Under the pieces are notes generated by a model. That model was not told the origin of the DNA. It did not search any database and worked only from the letters and a program-made list of their open reading frames with translations. The position numbers and the translations under genes are program-made. 64,000 bases of DNA from Adiantum capillus-veneris (lineage: Eukaryota; Streptophyta; Polypodiopsida; Polypodiales; Pteridaceae): contig CM043953.1 of the NCBI GenBank assembly GCA_014529385.2, positions 70,727,872 to 70,791,871 of the forward strand. The letters run 5' to 3'. Below are positions 32,424 to 44,779 of the stretch, piece after piece (within the stretch, counting starts at the first letter, position 1; every line of letters starts with the position of its first letter).

Positions 32424-35400
32424 CTACCCTACACCTAACTGCTTGCGAAAGTGCGCAAAGCTCTCTGAGGGAAGTCCTTTTGTAAGTAGATCAGCAGGAT
32501 TTTCTGTGGTGTGAACTTTGACAAGCTGAAGTTGCTTATTCTCGAGCATTTCCCTGATGAAATGATACTTCACATCCACATGCTTTTTCTTTGAGTGATA
32601 AACTGGATTGCGAGCCAATTGTATAGCACTTTGACTATCACAATATAACACAGGCATCTCTTCTTTGATTCCCAAATCTGTTACTAGTCGATTAAGCCAA
32701 ATTGATTCTTTGCATGCCTCTGATGCTGCAACATATTCAGCCTCTGTAGTAGACTGAGTAACACAATCTTGTAATCTAGAACGCCATGATACTGCTCCAC
32801 CAGCCAATGTAAAGACATACCCTGACGTAGACCTTCGGTTGTCTAAGTCACCTGCATAATCTGAGTCTGTAAAACCCTTTACACTTAGCTCCTGACTCCC
32901 ATAGCATATACGCATACTCTTTGTAGCTTTCAGGTATCTCAATATTCCTTTCACTGCCTCCCAATGTTTCTTGCCTGGGTTTGACATGTATGGACTTACT
33001 ACTCCCACTGCAAATGCACTGTCTGGGCGGGTAGCAATCATTGCATACATCAAACTACCCACTGCAGACGCATATGGAATCTTATCCATTTCAGCCTGTT
33101 CTTCCTCAGACAGAGGACACTCTTGTTTGCTAAGTTTCACATATGGTGGCAATGGAACACTCAGTGCCTTTCCCTTCTCCATATTGAAACGTTGCAAAAC
33201 CTTGTCAATATACTCTGTTTGAGATAACCAAATCAACTTCTTTGATCTGTCTCTCTCAATGCGCATACCAAGTATATGACTTGCCTCACCCATGTCTTTC
33301 ATGTCAAACGATTTTGCCATCTTTAACTTCAAAGCTGAAATTTCTTCCAAGTGCTTGCCAGCAATCAACATGTCATCCACATACAAAATAAGGATCAGCC
33401 AACTACCATCCTTACCCTTCTTTGTATATAGACAATGATCGAACTCACTACATTTGTAGCCTTGAGAAAGCATAAACTTGTGGAATTTATGGTACCATGC
33501 CCTCGATGATTGTTTTAAGCCATAAAGACTCTTTAACAACTGGCATACCCAATCTTCCTTGCCTTTCTCAACAAACCCTTCTGGCTACTGCATGTAAATT
33601 TCCACATCTAAATCACCATGCAAGAACGCTGTCTTGACATCCATTTGGTGCAACACCAAATCTAATATGGCAGCCAATGCAAGAAAGCATCTCAATGTAG
33701 TCATCTTGACCACTGGAGAGAAGACTTCATCAAAGTCAATGCCTTGTTCTTGCTTAAAGCCCTTGGCAACAAGCCTTGCTTTGTACTTTGGCTGACTATC
33801 ATGAGCGGTGATCTTATACCTGTAAACCCATTTACAAGGTAGATCCTTTTTTCCCTGTGGTAATTTAACTAGCTTCCATGTCTTGTTTTTATGCAGAGCT
33901 GTCATCTCTGACTGCATGGCCAATTGCCAATTCCCAGAGTCCTTCATTTGCACTGCTTCCTTGTAACATGAAGGCTCATTGCAATCAGTCAACATGACAT
34001 AGTTCATAGATGGAACAAACCTATTAGGAGGTCGCGTGGCACGTCCAGATCTACGCACAATAGGTGGCTCAGGCTCAGCCACAACCTGTGGTTCCACTCT
34101 ATCCTGTCCTTGCTCCTCTTGAGACCTGACATTTTGTCTTGCACGTGCAGGTCCATCTTCTTGGAAGACAACTCTTCTAATCTCCTCAACCCTCTCTGGT
34201 TTAGAATGATATTTGGATTCATTAAAGTGAACATCATTGCTGCGGACAACCTTTCTGGATTCGGGATCCCAAAGTCTGTACCCCATCTCACCAGAATTAC
34301 CATAGCCTAGAAAGATGCACTTTCTACTCTTTGGCTCAAGTTTGTTCCTAAATTCCTTTGGAACGTGAGTATATGCCTCACAGCCAAAGACTCTGAGATG
34401 CTTGTATGAGGGCATTTTGCCTGACCATACCATCTCTGGCACTGAATCCTTCTGCAAAACCTTGCTAGGAGATCTATTTACAAGATGAACAGCTGTTGAT
34501 ACAGCTTCAACCCAAAACCCATTTGGCAGTTGTGCATTAGACAACATACTTCTGACCTTCTCTTGTATGGTCCTATTCATCCTCTCAGCAACACCATTTT
34601 GAGGAGGATTGTAAGGAGCAGTAAGTTCACGTTTTATACCTTTTGACTCACAAAAGTCCTGAAAGGCCTTTGAAACATACTCTCCACCATTGTTAGTGCG
34701 TAAGCATTTAAGCTTGTTGCCACTCTGATTCTCCACAAGTGTCACAAACGTTTTGAAAACACTAAACGCTTCATCCTTGTGCTTGAGAAAGTAAACCCAT
34801 ACTTTCCTCGAGTAATCATCTATAAATGTCATAAAGTAAGAAGCTCCCCCTAGAGATAGGTTAGGCATAGGTCCACACAAATCACTATGAACAAGTGCCA
34901 ACTGTGTATCTCTTCTACTACTTCTATGCTTATGTGGCTGCTGTGTTTGCTTACCATACAGACAATGTTCACAGAATTCAAAATCATTAAATGAAAAGCC
35001 AGGCAAATAACCAGAACGAGACAAGATTTCCATTAACTTCTGGGACATATGTCCTAACCGGCTATGCCACAAAGAAACGTTGGGCTGCTCGGTTACATTG
35101 ATTACATTTTTAGAGACATTTGATACATAAATCATGTAAAGTCCTCCAGACTTTACTCCATGTGCTACTGTCATAGAACCCTTGGATATCTTCCACATGT
35201 TCTGTCCAAAAATGGTGACGTAGCCAGCATCATCAAGTAAATCTGTGCTGATCAAGCTCTTTGTAATTGCGGGAACATGTCTCACATTCTTCAGCGTGAA
35301 AGAAGAGCCATTCTGAAACTTCAATTGAACATCTCCAACACCTAAGATCTCACATGTCTGCCCATTGCCTAGCCGAACATGATCTTTAGTGGTCACATAA

Positions 35401-36404
35401 GAGGTAAACCACTCCTTGTTTGGAGACACATGAAGTGATGCCCCTGAGTCTATAATCCAGTCACTCAGTGCATTTCCATCAGATGCTGTAAGAAGAGCTG
35501 AGTCCATTGTATTCTTCAAGAAGTAGATGTCTCCTGACACTAGATTGTCATCCTCTGCAACAGTGTTTGTCACATTTATTTCTTGAATCTTCACTGAGGA
35601 ATTGTTATTCTCACCATGGTCTTCAGCTTTCTCTTTACCTTTTTCTGCTTTCCATTCTCTGCAGTCTCTTTTCATGTGACCCTTCTTGCCACAATGGTAG
35701 CATTCTATGTCACTCTTGCCTTTAGCACTGCGGGACTTGCTACGAGACTGATTCCTCTTTCCACCTTTGTACTTTTCTTTGGTCCTTCCCCTGACAACTA
35801 AGGCTGTTCCTTTGCCTATGTCCATTGTCTTTCTATTGGTTTCTTCAGTAAGCAGACTTCCTTCTACACCTGCTATGTTCAAACCATTTGGAGGTGCAAA
35901 ATTACTCAAAGCTTTGCGAAAAGTGTCCCAACTTTCCGGCAATGTGATCAACAGGAACATAGCTCTAACAGGTTCATCAAACTTGACACCTTGAGCTGAC
36001 AACTGACTATAGATTGTGTTGAATTCATTCAGATGATTGGACATAGGTGTCCCTTCTTTCATCTTCAAGTCAACAAGCTTCTTAAGCCAATATACCTGTG
36101 AAGCTGCACTCTGCTTCTCATAAAGATCACTCAGCTTTAACCATGCTTGATAAGCCGACATCTCGTCTGCTACATTGAAGTAAACGCTTTCTGCCAAAGT
36201 CTGCATAATGGTAGAAAGTGTCAATTCATCCATTTCGCTCCATTCATCTTCGTCCATATCTTCTGGTTTTATCCCCTTGAGCTTTATAGGTTTTATCTGC
36301 TTCTTTTGTACCAACACGTGTCAAATCTGCTTCTTCCACAATGGGAAATTGGTTCCATCTAGCTTCTTGATATTGTAAAGAGTAGTGTCCTGTGATCAAG
36401 CCAT
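32424..36404 (-). pseudogene. Copia-2 gag-pol polyprotein, three in-frame stops
   Basis: 1327 codons in one frame from ATG at 36404, the usual Copia length. Order: gag (YNIKKLDGTNFPLW, then FDEPVRAMFLLITLPESW); zinc knuckle CYHCGKKGHMKRDC (about 35710); protease with WIIDSGASLHVSP (about 35450); pre-integrase SLWHSRLGHMSQK; integrase with SDLCGP, FIDDYSR and PPQNGVAERMN (D, D, E); reverse transcriptase with [20 protein letters not shown] and YVDDMLIAG; RNase H with GFTDSDYAGDLDNR and TEAEYVAASEAC. Stops: TGA at codon 3, TGA where tryptophan is expected about 20 codons later (near 36335), and TAG at 33585-33587 where Copia-1 has CAA. No frameshift was seen. Confidence 0.95.
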
Positions 36405-37486
36405 AGCTACGCTTCACAGTAGTTTACTTTCATGGGAAAAATTTGGCAGAGTTTCCCCTGTAAACTGACCTCTGAACCAATATCAACGTGTCAAATGAAC
36501 CAAGAAAGCTTCAGATTCTGCATAAATTTCGGCAGAGTCTCCTTTGTAAAATGGCTCTGGTGTACTAAAAACAGACCAAAAAACAGCTCAAAAAACCACT
36601 GTCTCTCTGACACTGTAAGCTGTGGGTAAACCTGTCCTGCACATGTACTGTCTCTGACTGTCCTGTCACTGTCCTGTAAGCATAGACTGCGACAATGCCT
36701 CAACGGCAGTAAAGCAAAGATACAATCCCAACTGTCTAACTCACGGTCAATACATCCTAGCTGCCTATCTAAGGGTGCTCGAGGGATCGCTCCAAGACCT
36801 GTATCACCGAAAGGATCTCAATATTCGAGAATCCCCCAGCTCAATAAAACCTCACTCGACCCTGAACAAAGGCTGCAGTAAATCTGACAATACATAGACT
36901 TCCCACGGAGTCATACATCCACAAATTTCCCACTATATGCTGTAACCGCTGCGGCGGTTGTTTGCTGCGTGACTCACAGCCAACAAACCCTCAACAAACA
37001 TACATCATCTCTGACAATACATCCCATGTGGAAGTACCTGCAATGTCAGGATGAAATCTGGAATATCAAGCAGCAAACACAAGCTACCTAATGAACTAGT
37101 GGATGTCGCCTACAGTCTATGTGTAGATGCGTCCGTGTCGTATGTGACACGCCTCCAAGAACTGTGAGCCGTCCTTCGATGTGTAGACAGCCACAAATCA
37201 ACACTCTGGGAGTGTTGATATCCTCAGCACCTGTAGTCGTAGGCCGAAAACCCCAAATTTGCAGAGTCAGATCTGTACCCGCCGAGACCACGTAGTCGAA
37301 AATGGCCTACGTAGACCTTTGTCGAAGCCGAACGGTGGCCGAGATGACCTCAGAATGAAATTCTGACAACACCAAGCTCTTTGGGCTTGCCCACGAGATT
37401 TGGGGCCGTGTCTTCACCTGTCGAATTTCACTCCAATCTAAGTTGGTGACTCTAGCATCTTGCAGTGCTGCCCCGAGCCTCGATCT
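36405..37486 (-). other. Copia-2 untranslated leader
   Basis: About 1.1 kb between primer site and the gag ATG, collinear with 349-1120 of Copia-1. No coding potential recognised. Confidence 0.75.
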
Positions 37487-37502
37487 GAGCTCTGATACCA
37501 GT
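37487..37502 (-). other. Copia-2 primer binding site (tRNA-iMet)
   Basis: The minus strand reads ACTGGTATCAGAGCTC directly after the 5' LTR. Confidence 0.92.
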
Positions 37503-37691
37503 TGAAGTAGTACGAGCGGAAGTGCGACGCGAGAGAGTGCGAGAAGAAGAGCACGGCGATATGGTGAACTCGCTCTACTGTAGTGTGTAGAGCATAGTGA
37601 GTTTTTATTAGGTTTTTACAAAAGAATATGTGTACATACCTGGCGGCCCGCCCGCTTACTGTGCGACCACATTGGGCTTTATACCCCAACA
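37503..37691 (-). repeat. Copia-2 5' LTR
   Basis: 189 bp, same ends as the 3' LTR; a 2-bp deletion in the GAGAGA stretch and several substitutions separate them. Confidence 0.95.
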
Positions 37692-37909
37692 GTCTGCTAG
37701 TGTGAGTTGTGTGTTTGAAGGTGTTTTCCTAGAGGATAGGGGTGTTATGAATGCCCTGAACTATAAAGAGGCCCTTGTGTTTGTGCTGGGCGTGTTCCCC
37801 CATTCCCTCTCCATCTTCTGGTGCCCCCACTGAGGAGTATGCTGATGCTCCTAGTTGAAGTCGAAGCAGTGATTTTTGTGATGCCAAAGGTGCGGCCTTT
37901 GAAGAGCAG

Positions 37910-38584
37910 GTGCTGCTAGTGATGGCTTGGACGGGATTTCCCATTTTCACTGGGGTTGAAGATGCGGAAACTTGGCTTCAAGACTACGGATTGTTCGTGT
38001 TGGAAAGCGGTTTATCGAGAGAAGATGGTGTGGTGCAGGTGTTCCCGCTCCTAGTTCGTAGTAAAGCAAAGCTATGGTTCGATAGCCTTGGTGATGAAGA
38101 AAACGCAGATTGCGAAGCCCTGGAGGCGGCTTTTCGAAGCAGATTTGTAGCGGATGCGCAGCTCGATGAAGTAAAGCGGAAGCTGGACAGTTTGAAGCAA
38201 AGCTTGGAGGGAGATTTTCAAGCGTTCGAGTGGGAGTTCGAAGCCCTTTGGGGGAAATTAATCAAGGTAACTGCTACAGAGAATGCCAGTTTTTTGAAGT
38301 TGTGTAAGTTCATGGATTGACTGCATGAGGAAGTGCGAGATAAGGTGGAGTTGGATGGTCCAATGTCATATGAAGAGGCGGTAGCTCTAGCGAGAGGGCG
38401 AACCAAGAAGATTTTGAAGAAGCGTGAGGCTAGGCACGGTTTGCCAAATGCTATGATGCCAAAGCAGTGTGAGGTGGTGGTAGCCGAACATGTAATTTTT
38501 GATCTCCCAATTCATATTGTGACAGCTGGGGTGCTTGCACTTCCAAGTTGTAAGTCAAATACTGAATTCTCACACCCCAAGTAG
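37910..38584 (+). pseudogene. Ty3/Gypsy-type gag (capsid) fragment
   Basis: The frame reads through GFPIFTGVEDAETWLQDYGL, FPLLVRSKAKLWFDSLGD, LEAAFRSRFVAD, LDSLKQSLEGDFQAFEWEFE and NASFLKLCKFMD, meets TGA at 38318, and continues in the same frame with VRDKVELDGPMSYEEAVALA and RTKKILKK. This is the capsid domain of a gypsy-type gag. No protease or polymerase follows; bases after 38480 lose similarity. The Copia-2 insertion lies about 220 bases upstream, in the presumed leader of this element. Confidence 0.75.
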
Positions 38585-38599
38585 CCCATTTAAATCAAC

Positions 38600-39324
38600 C
38601 ATTTTTTACTAAGGTTTGGGTCTTAGTATAAAACCTAAGTTTATAAGGTTTTTTAATTAACTTTTGGAGGAGATAATAGAGTACAATTGTTGCTGCTACA
38701 CTTGTGTCTTCCCTCTTAGCTTGGATGCATGTTATTCTCTCTATAGTAATCCATTTGTTGTCACAATAGTTGCAATGCGATCCTAGATGTGAACTCCATG
38801 AGTGCATGTAAGTTTCTTGTAACATTTTTGAGTCTTTAAGCACTCTCTTCCATGAGCTGTTTTGGTTCATAACTCACAAATTAGGGCTTAAATTCACAAA
38901 TTAACCATATGAAAGGATAGAGGGCTATTAGACTATGCTACAAATGCCAGAATTGACCACTTTAAAAATCCACTTTACATGTATTTGAACTTTTTCTAGA
39001 GTGTCAAAATCAAGTTTTGAGACCATGGACATGTTTCTTATGTGCTAGGGATTATGTGTAGTGAATTTGGTTGCATTTGAACTTCGTTTTCTATTGGTAA
39101 TGTTAGGATAAGGCTTAGGTGAAAGAGACTCGTTCACGTGATGCTAGGTGGAGGTAAATGCAATGCCGACGAGTTGGATGCCAAAAGGTATAGTGGCCCT
39201 TGTGCTCCCTCCAAAAGTCAAAGAAGCCTTTAAAAAACAAGGTTGCTTCACATGTTTTGAAGGCAAGCTCTATGCTTTAGATCTTGACTTTCACTTAAAA
39301 ATGCCTTGTGCATTAAGTGCCTTC

Positions 39325-39360
<36 letters not shown>

Positions 39361-39741
39361 TCTGAATTGTGATTATGAAGGAGGTACTAATCTTGCCAAT
39401 TTTAATCGGCTAGTTAATCGAGCATACGAGGCCCAATTAACGCAAGTAGATACTCTATGGATTGCTCTTGGAAATGACTTCGCCCACACATAAATTGCAC
39501 AAGGTGATAATGATTATGAAGATTCATTATGCTAATGCAAAATAGGTTGAAAATGAATGCAATTGCACACTAACATGACACACACACAAAATGCTAAATG
39601 GGTAGTGGAGCATGCTCGTGCCTGAGTGGTGATTAGGGATTTGAATTATTAAGCTAATGCAAATAGAAATTAGTGAATTCTAATTGAAGACTGCTAATGA
39701 CTAACACAAAAGCATAACAACATACCTAGCTAGCATAACCT
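38600..39741. other. Unassigned stretch with (CA)n microsatellite
   Basis: No recognisable gene. (CA)n at 39326-39358. Since a primer site at 39742-39758 points into it (minus strand), it may be the leader of a retroelement whose 3' part is lost. Confidence 0.4.
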
Positions 39742-39758
39742 GGAGCTCTGATACCACT
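39742..39758 (-). other. Primer binding site (tRNA-iMet) next to solo-like LTR
   Basis: The minus strand reads AGTGGTATCAGAGCTCC right after the LTR end CCCATCA. Confidence 0.85.
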
Positions 39759-40504
39759 TGATGGGAATGGGATCAGCTAGCTAGGGTGGATGAAAGATAA
39801 ACATTGTGCACACAAGTGAGTGTGTGTAGACTAGGTTATCACTCAAGCGAATTAGGTTCCAAGATTAATTAACTTGGACTCATAAACACAATCTTGGGTT
39901 GCTAAGCCATCACAAGCTCACCATAAACAAGAGAGATGTAATGCAAAATAGACGTGTTTAATTATTCATGAAATGAGCTTTAAGTAGCTCTACAGCCTTG
40001 CACCATTGTATGTGGGATAATTCCTTCTCTTCTCTCCTTGACTCATATCCTAGAACAAAGCTCATACTTTACAATTGGTTCCTTGAAAGGTGCATGTGCC
40101 TTGAACTCTAACTGAAATGAACCCACAAACTGGATCTCTCGGCTACATGGACCACCCGCCGCCTACAAACACGCGTCTGACAAACCACCCGACTATAGCC
40201 ACCATCCGATAGCTCCCCCGTGTTGGGGCCAGCATCCAAGGGCGTAGGTGTGCACTTGTAAGACCGAGCGTTCCATACCACCTGGCCTCACCTCCTCGAG
40301 GTGACCTCACACACTCCTAGCCTCACGGGCTAACCACTGGCACTTTGCTAGTGGGAGTCGATAACTTCAAATGAGGCCTTTGCCTCCCTTTTATAATAAT
40401 GGTCGGCCTCACTGATCGGGTTTACACTACGTCCACCCGGACATTGGACGCCCATCTCGATGGTGTTTAGGCTAGATCCCCTCTCCTGCAAGCGGGACAT
40501 AACA
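39759..40504 (-). repeat. Gypsy LTR with polypurine tract on one side and primer site on the other
   Basis: 746 bp. The minus strand starts TGTTATGTCC and ends CCCATCA. Upstream (40505-40520) is the polypurine tract AATGGGGGAAGTA that ends the chromovirus at 40505-43012; downstream is a primer site. It therefore serves as 3' LTR for one internal region and 5' LTR for another. Confidence 0.82.
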
Positions 40505-43012
40505 TACTTCCCCCATTAAGAACCATTGATGTTTTCATCAATGAAATGGGGATACTAAGCTTTCAAGGCTCTAAATGATTTCCAAGTAGCAAACCTTTTA
40601 GATTGACCCTTCCATTTAACTAAGTACTTGTCATAATCCTTTGGCATGTGACGAGCACGATGATATAAAACAATCTCTGGCTCTTGAGAAATATACTCAG
40701 TTTGCATATCTTGCCATGTATTTCCTCGATAGACACAACAACGTCCATTTCGCCTAGTTTTTCTTTGAGGCAGCTGACATGAAACACTAGATGTACACTA
40801 ACATCCGAAGGAAGAGCCAGTTTGTAGGCAACTTGGCCAATTTTCTTTGTGATCAAGAACAAACCACAATATCTAGCTAAAAGCTTATAATGCTTTCATG
40901 TTCGCATAGTCTGGGTATCTTCAGATAGACTCATTGTTCCACATCTAAAGTCCTTGGAGATCTCTTTTGATATCCTTGGGTATCTTCAAATAGACCCATT
41001 GTTCCACATCTAAAGTCCTTGGAGATCTCTTTTGATTAGCATAAGTAGTAACTCGACCATGAACTGTCCTCATGCTATCCTTAGCCAATTCAAGCATTTC
41101 TTGCATGTCATACAAGAAATTACGAGGTTGGAGATCCTTGACTTTCTCTAAGCCCATAGCAATAGGGGATTTAGGCTCAAATCAATACATCGACCTGAAT
41201 GGGCTAATCTAGCAGTAGAATGCTTGCTACTATTGTAGGAAAACTGTAACTGTGGAAGATACCTTTCCCAATCAGACTGCCTGTGAGAGACATAAGCCCT
41301 CAATATGTCCTCTAACGTTTGATTCATCCCCTCAGTTTATCTTTGGACTCAGAATGGTCAAAATATAACATACTCAACTTCGTCTGAAAATCAACAAACA
41401 CATATCACCAAAATCGCCCAGTGAAATTGGTATCTCGATCACTAACGATATCCTCTGGCAAACCATACAACTTGTAAAGCTGATCGACAAATAAAACCGC
41501 CAACTCATGGCTTTTTACTGTCAACTTCATTGATATAGATTTTACCATTTTTGTAAGTCTATCGACAACAACCCAAATGGAATCATTGCCCCGAATAGTA
41601 TTTGGTAAACCAATCATGAAGTCCATTGAAATACTTTGCCACTTGGCATTTGGGATTTCCATTGGATGTAGCAAGCCTTCTTTCCTAAGGTGCTTTGCCT
41701 TATTGACCTGACACTGAGTGCATCTCTCCACATAGCTCGCTATGTAAGAGTGCATCTTTGGTCGATAAAAATATCACTTGGCCAATGCCAATGTTCTCTG
41801 GATGCCTGGGTGCCCAGTTCTAGGAACATCGTGGCATTTAAACAAAATCCTTTGTTGAACCTCATCGATTTTTAGCACGTCGATCTTTCTATTTTTGAAT
41901 AATAGTCCACCTCTAATGAAACATTATCATTGTCTCGTCTCTCCACCACGACTCACTTGGGTCTCCGGACCACCCAAGCATGTACACGAGTCATGCTCCG
42001 CTTCGACCTCATTCCATATCTTGCTAAAATAGCTATCGGAACGACGTAGCCCTTGGAGAGAGAGAGATAGAAATCCGTTGAGATTTCAGCCATAGACAAG
42101 GCATTAACTTCAGGAATCCGACCGCGTGCATCGGCAACTCAATGGCTGGATCCTTTTTTGTAACCGATCTCAAAGTCAAACTCTTGCATACATTTGACCC
42201 GTCTAGCCTTCCGGCCTCTGAAATAACCCTGGTCACAGACATAGTACAAGAAGTGATGGTCTGTCCATGCAACAAACGTAGAGCCATACAAGTAGTACTT
42301 CCATTTTCTCAAGGCGTGGACTACAACGTAAAGCTCCTTCTCATATATTGGATAACTCAGCGTCAGAAAGTTTCTTACTTTCAAACGTAGCACGACGTCC
42401 ATCATGATATAATTCCGCACCAATGCCATAATCAGTAGCATCCATTTCAACCACAAACCGTTTGCTAGGATCCACAATGAGAAATATTGGCGCAATAGTC
42501 ACCAAGTGCTTTAATGTTTGAAAGCTCTCGTCAAGACGCTCATTCTGGACAATAGGGAGATAACTTCTACATGAGGACCCAAAGTCTTCGATCCTTTCAC
42601 CCCTCCTTTTAAAAGTTGTGTAAGCGGAGCAGCAACTTTGGAATAATCCTTGATAAATTTGTGAAAGAATCCCGTAAAGCTCAAAAAGGACTTTACTTGG
42701 TGCACATCCTTCAGAATGGGCCAATTTCGTAATTTATCCCATTTTTCAAGGTCCACGCGAATTCCATTGCGAGTAATAATATGACCCAATCACAGAAGCT
42801 CTTTCTTGAAGAATTCACACTTAGAATCCTTAGCATAAAACTTCTCAGTTCTCAGTACCTCGAGAAAAGCACGTATATGCACCAAATAATCACACAAACT
42901 TTGGCTATAGATCAAGATGTCACCAAGAGCATTGGAAGGTAAGACCAAAAATTCATAATGACCATAACGCGTATGGAAGCTCGTCTTGGGAACATTTTCC
43001 AGTTTGATTCGT
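40505..43012 (-). pseudogene. Chromovirus G1 pol remnant (truncated RT, RNase H, integrase, chromodomain)
   Basis: Minus-strand order: reverse transcriptase NVPKTSFHTRYGHYEFLVLP (about 43000-42950), which jumps directly to GDILIYSQ, so the core around the first part of the YxDD motif is deleted. Thumb and connection LGHIITRNGI; RNase H SYPIYEKELYVVVHALRKWK (about 42360-42300); integrase zinc region CTQCQVNKAKH; catalytic core WQSISMDFMIGLPN and LPEDIVSDRDTNFTGRFW (41660-41405); C-terminal VAYKLALPSDVSVHLVFHVS; and a chromodomain DYDKYLVKWKG with FATWKSF near 40620-40560. Frameshifts and stops throughout. The 5' part (gag, protease) is missing; similarity ends near 43012. Confidence 0.85.
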
Positions 43013-43527
43013 ATATGATGATAGTTCTCTTAGATGACGGCCTAGCAGATATGGTAGAGAGGATTTGGGAGGTAGCTATGGTTGCATATGGAGATATTGT
43101 AGAGCAGTGTGCTCAAGGAATCTCAAAGATTAGATTTTTTTTTTCCCACGAGAGAGAGCTTTCAGAACTGTGAGAGATTCAAAATAGAGAGCGCGGGCTG
43201 CAATGCAGTCTGGTTTTATTGTAGAGAACTCTTAAGCGTTGCTCGATTAAGAGTCTAGAGGAACAACGCTCTGAGTTCTTTTATCACAGACCTAGCTCAG
43301 GGATAGGGTGGCCACAGTATTTGTGTGCAGGTGGTAGGTAGATTTGGAGACAAGATGGAACCATTGCTTCCGAGGCAGAGGGTTGTATGCCATAGCTGTT
43401 GATTTCTTTTGAAAGATCTTATCGATTGCAGTTCCTTTAGATCCTATCATAGGGATGTATATAGAGTGGGGAGTGTGGACTTACATAGAGAGGAGAGTTA
43501 CAGATGGCATGGATGTTGCCTTAGTGC
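43013..43527. other. Unassigned spacer
   Basis: No recognisable coding or repeat content between the G1 break and the TIR-element fragment. Confidence 0.4.
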
Positions 43528-43690
43528 AACCCCCGGGGGATTCACCATCGAAAACTTATCGCACCACGTAAGTGCAGGGGAGGGGGCTTTTTTTACAAGT
43601 TACATAAGCGTATAAGTTAGGGGCAGGCCCCTAATAATTTATCTCCCAAGCTTAAAAATAAGAGAGGAGGGTATCATTTTTTTTTTTTTG
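43528..43690. mobile_element. Left end of the TIR element (partial copy)
   Basis: CCCGGGGGATTCACCAT and about 150 further bases match the left part of the element at 12294-12450 (shared words CACCACGTAAGTGCA and ACATAAGCGTATAAGTTAGG). Similarity ends where a T run, a G run and (AG)n begin. Confidence 0.8.
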
Positions 43691-43693
43691 GGA

Positions 43694-43713
43694 GGGGGGG
43701 GGGGGGGGGGGGG

Positions 43714-43759
<46 letters not shown>
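43694..43759. repeat. Poly-G followed by (AG)n
   Basis: About 22 G then about 21 AG units, at the point where the TIR-element fragment breaks off. Confidence 0.97.
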
Positions 43760-43762
<3 letters not shown>

Positions 43763-43959
43763 GAGAAAAGAAAAGAAGTTGCATAAAATATGACCTGGGT
43801 TGATTACTTGTAACAATTGGTCACTGGTGTGCACTAGAACTTGGATGAATTTTGGGAATGTTTTTATGGGGTCACACATCAAATTTTGCATCAAGCTGGT
43901 CATAGATAAGGGCTGATTTGGAGCAGGTCAAGGGTTTATTTACACCATCTTTGGATGGG

Positions 43960-44350
43960 TCAGAATTGGATAAGTGGTGATTTGGAAGAAGAAGTTTATA
44001 TGATACAGCCCGAGAGTTATCAACATCCAGAGTTTGTGTGTAAGTTAAAGAAAGCATCCAGAGCTTGGTGTGAAAAGATAACTAGATTCTTGAAGAAGAT
44101 TGGATTTAAACAGTCACTATGTATCGCAAGATGGTTGGAAGTCTTATTTACTTGACAATAACAAGGCCAGATTTGAGTTATGCAGTGGGTGTTGTGAGTC
44201 AATTCATGCAAAAGCCATGTAAAAGTCATATTGATGCAGTGAGACGGGTTAAAGATATGTGAAATCCATTGTCAGTTATGGAATGTTTTATGAAAAGAAT
44301 GGGAAGCTTTGTCTTTATGGTTACACAAATGCAATATACTTTGGATAATA
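43960..44350 (+). pseudogene. Copia reverse transcriptase/RNase H fragment
   Basis: DLEEEVYMIQPESYQHPEFV, then VCKLKKASRAWCEKITRFLK (the expected SLYGLKQ piece is missing), and in another frame MVGSLIYLTITRPDLSYAVG and VVSQFMQKPCKSHIDAV. This is the typical Copia order, from a different family than Copia-1 and -2. It has no flanking LTR. Confidence 0.8.
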
Positions 44351-44779
44351 TTTACAAGATACTTGATGATGGTTGAATGCTAAATGGATGTTGAATGAAT
44401 GCTGGCTGACTACTACTGAATGATAAAATTGAATAGATAGCAAACTTTCAGAGCAAACCTTCGCGATGGAATGGTCTGGTACTAAGGGTGCTGATGCATG
44501 TTTGAATGATAGAAACCACTTCTCAAACCATGCTACAATGCATACACATCATTTTGCACATGCACGTGAGAGTTAAAAATCAGATGCAACATTATCTCAT
44601 AATAAATGTTATGAATAAGACTAGAAATATTCAAGCGTCCCCAACTATTTTAGCCAGATTCATTGACATGTCCAATCATTCATAGAAACCTTTGGCAAAT
44701 GTATTGTCGGACCAGTACCCAGCATCGGTCTGTGATATAGAAAGCTGAAGTGGACTCCTTTCTCGAGCCATAGGTAATA
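44351..44779. other. Unassigned spacer
   Basis: AT-rich, no feature recognised. Confidence 0.4.

Larger units (their letters stand above)
32143..37691 (-). mobile_element. Ty1/Copia element Copia-2, near intact
   Basis: LTRs at 37503-37691 (5') and 32143-32334 (3') are flanked by GTCTG duplications (32138-32142, 37692-37696). Primer site 37487-37502, untranslated leader, a gag-pol frame with only three stops (36404-32424) and a polypurine tract at 32335-32346 are all present. Same family as Copia-1 at 142-4067. The LTRs differ at about eight positions plus small indels. It interrupts the locus that contains the gypsy gag fragment at 37910. Confidence 0.96.
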
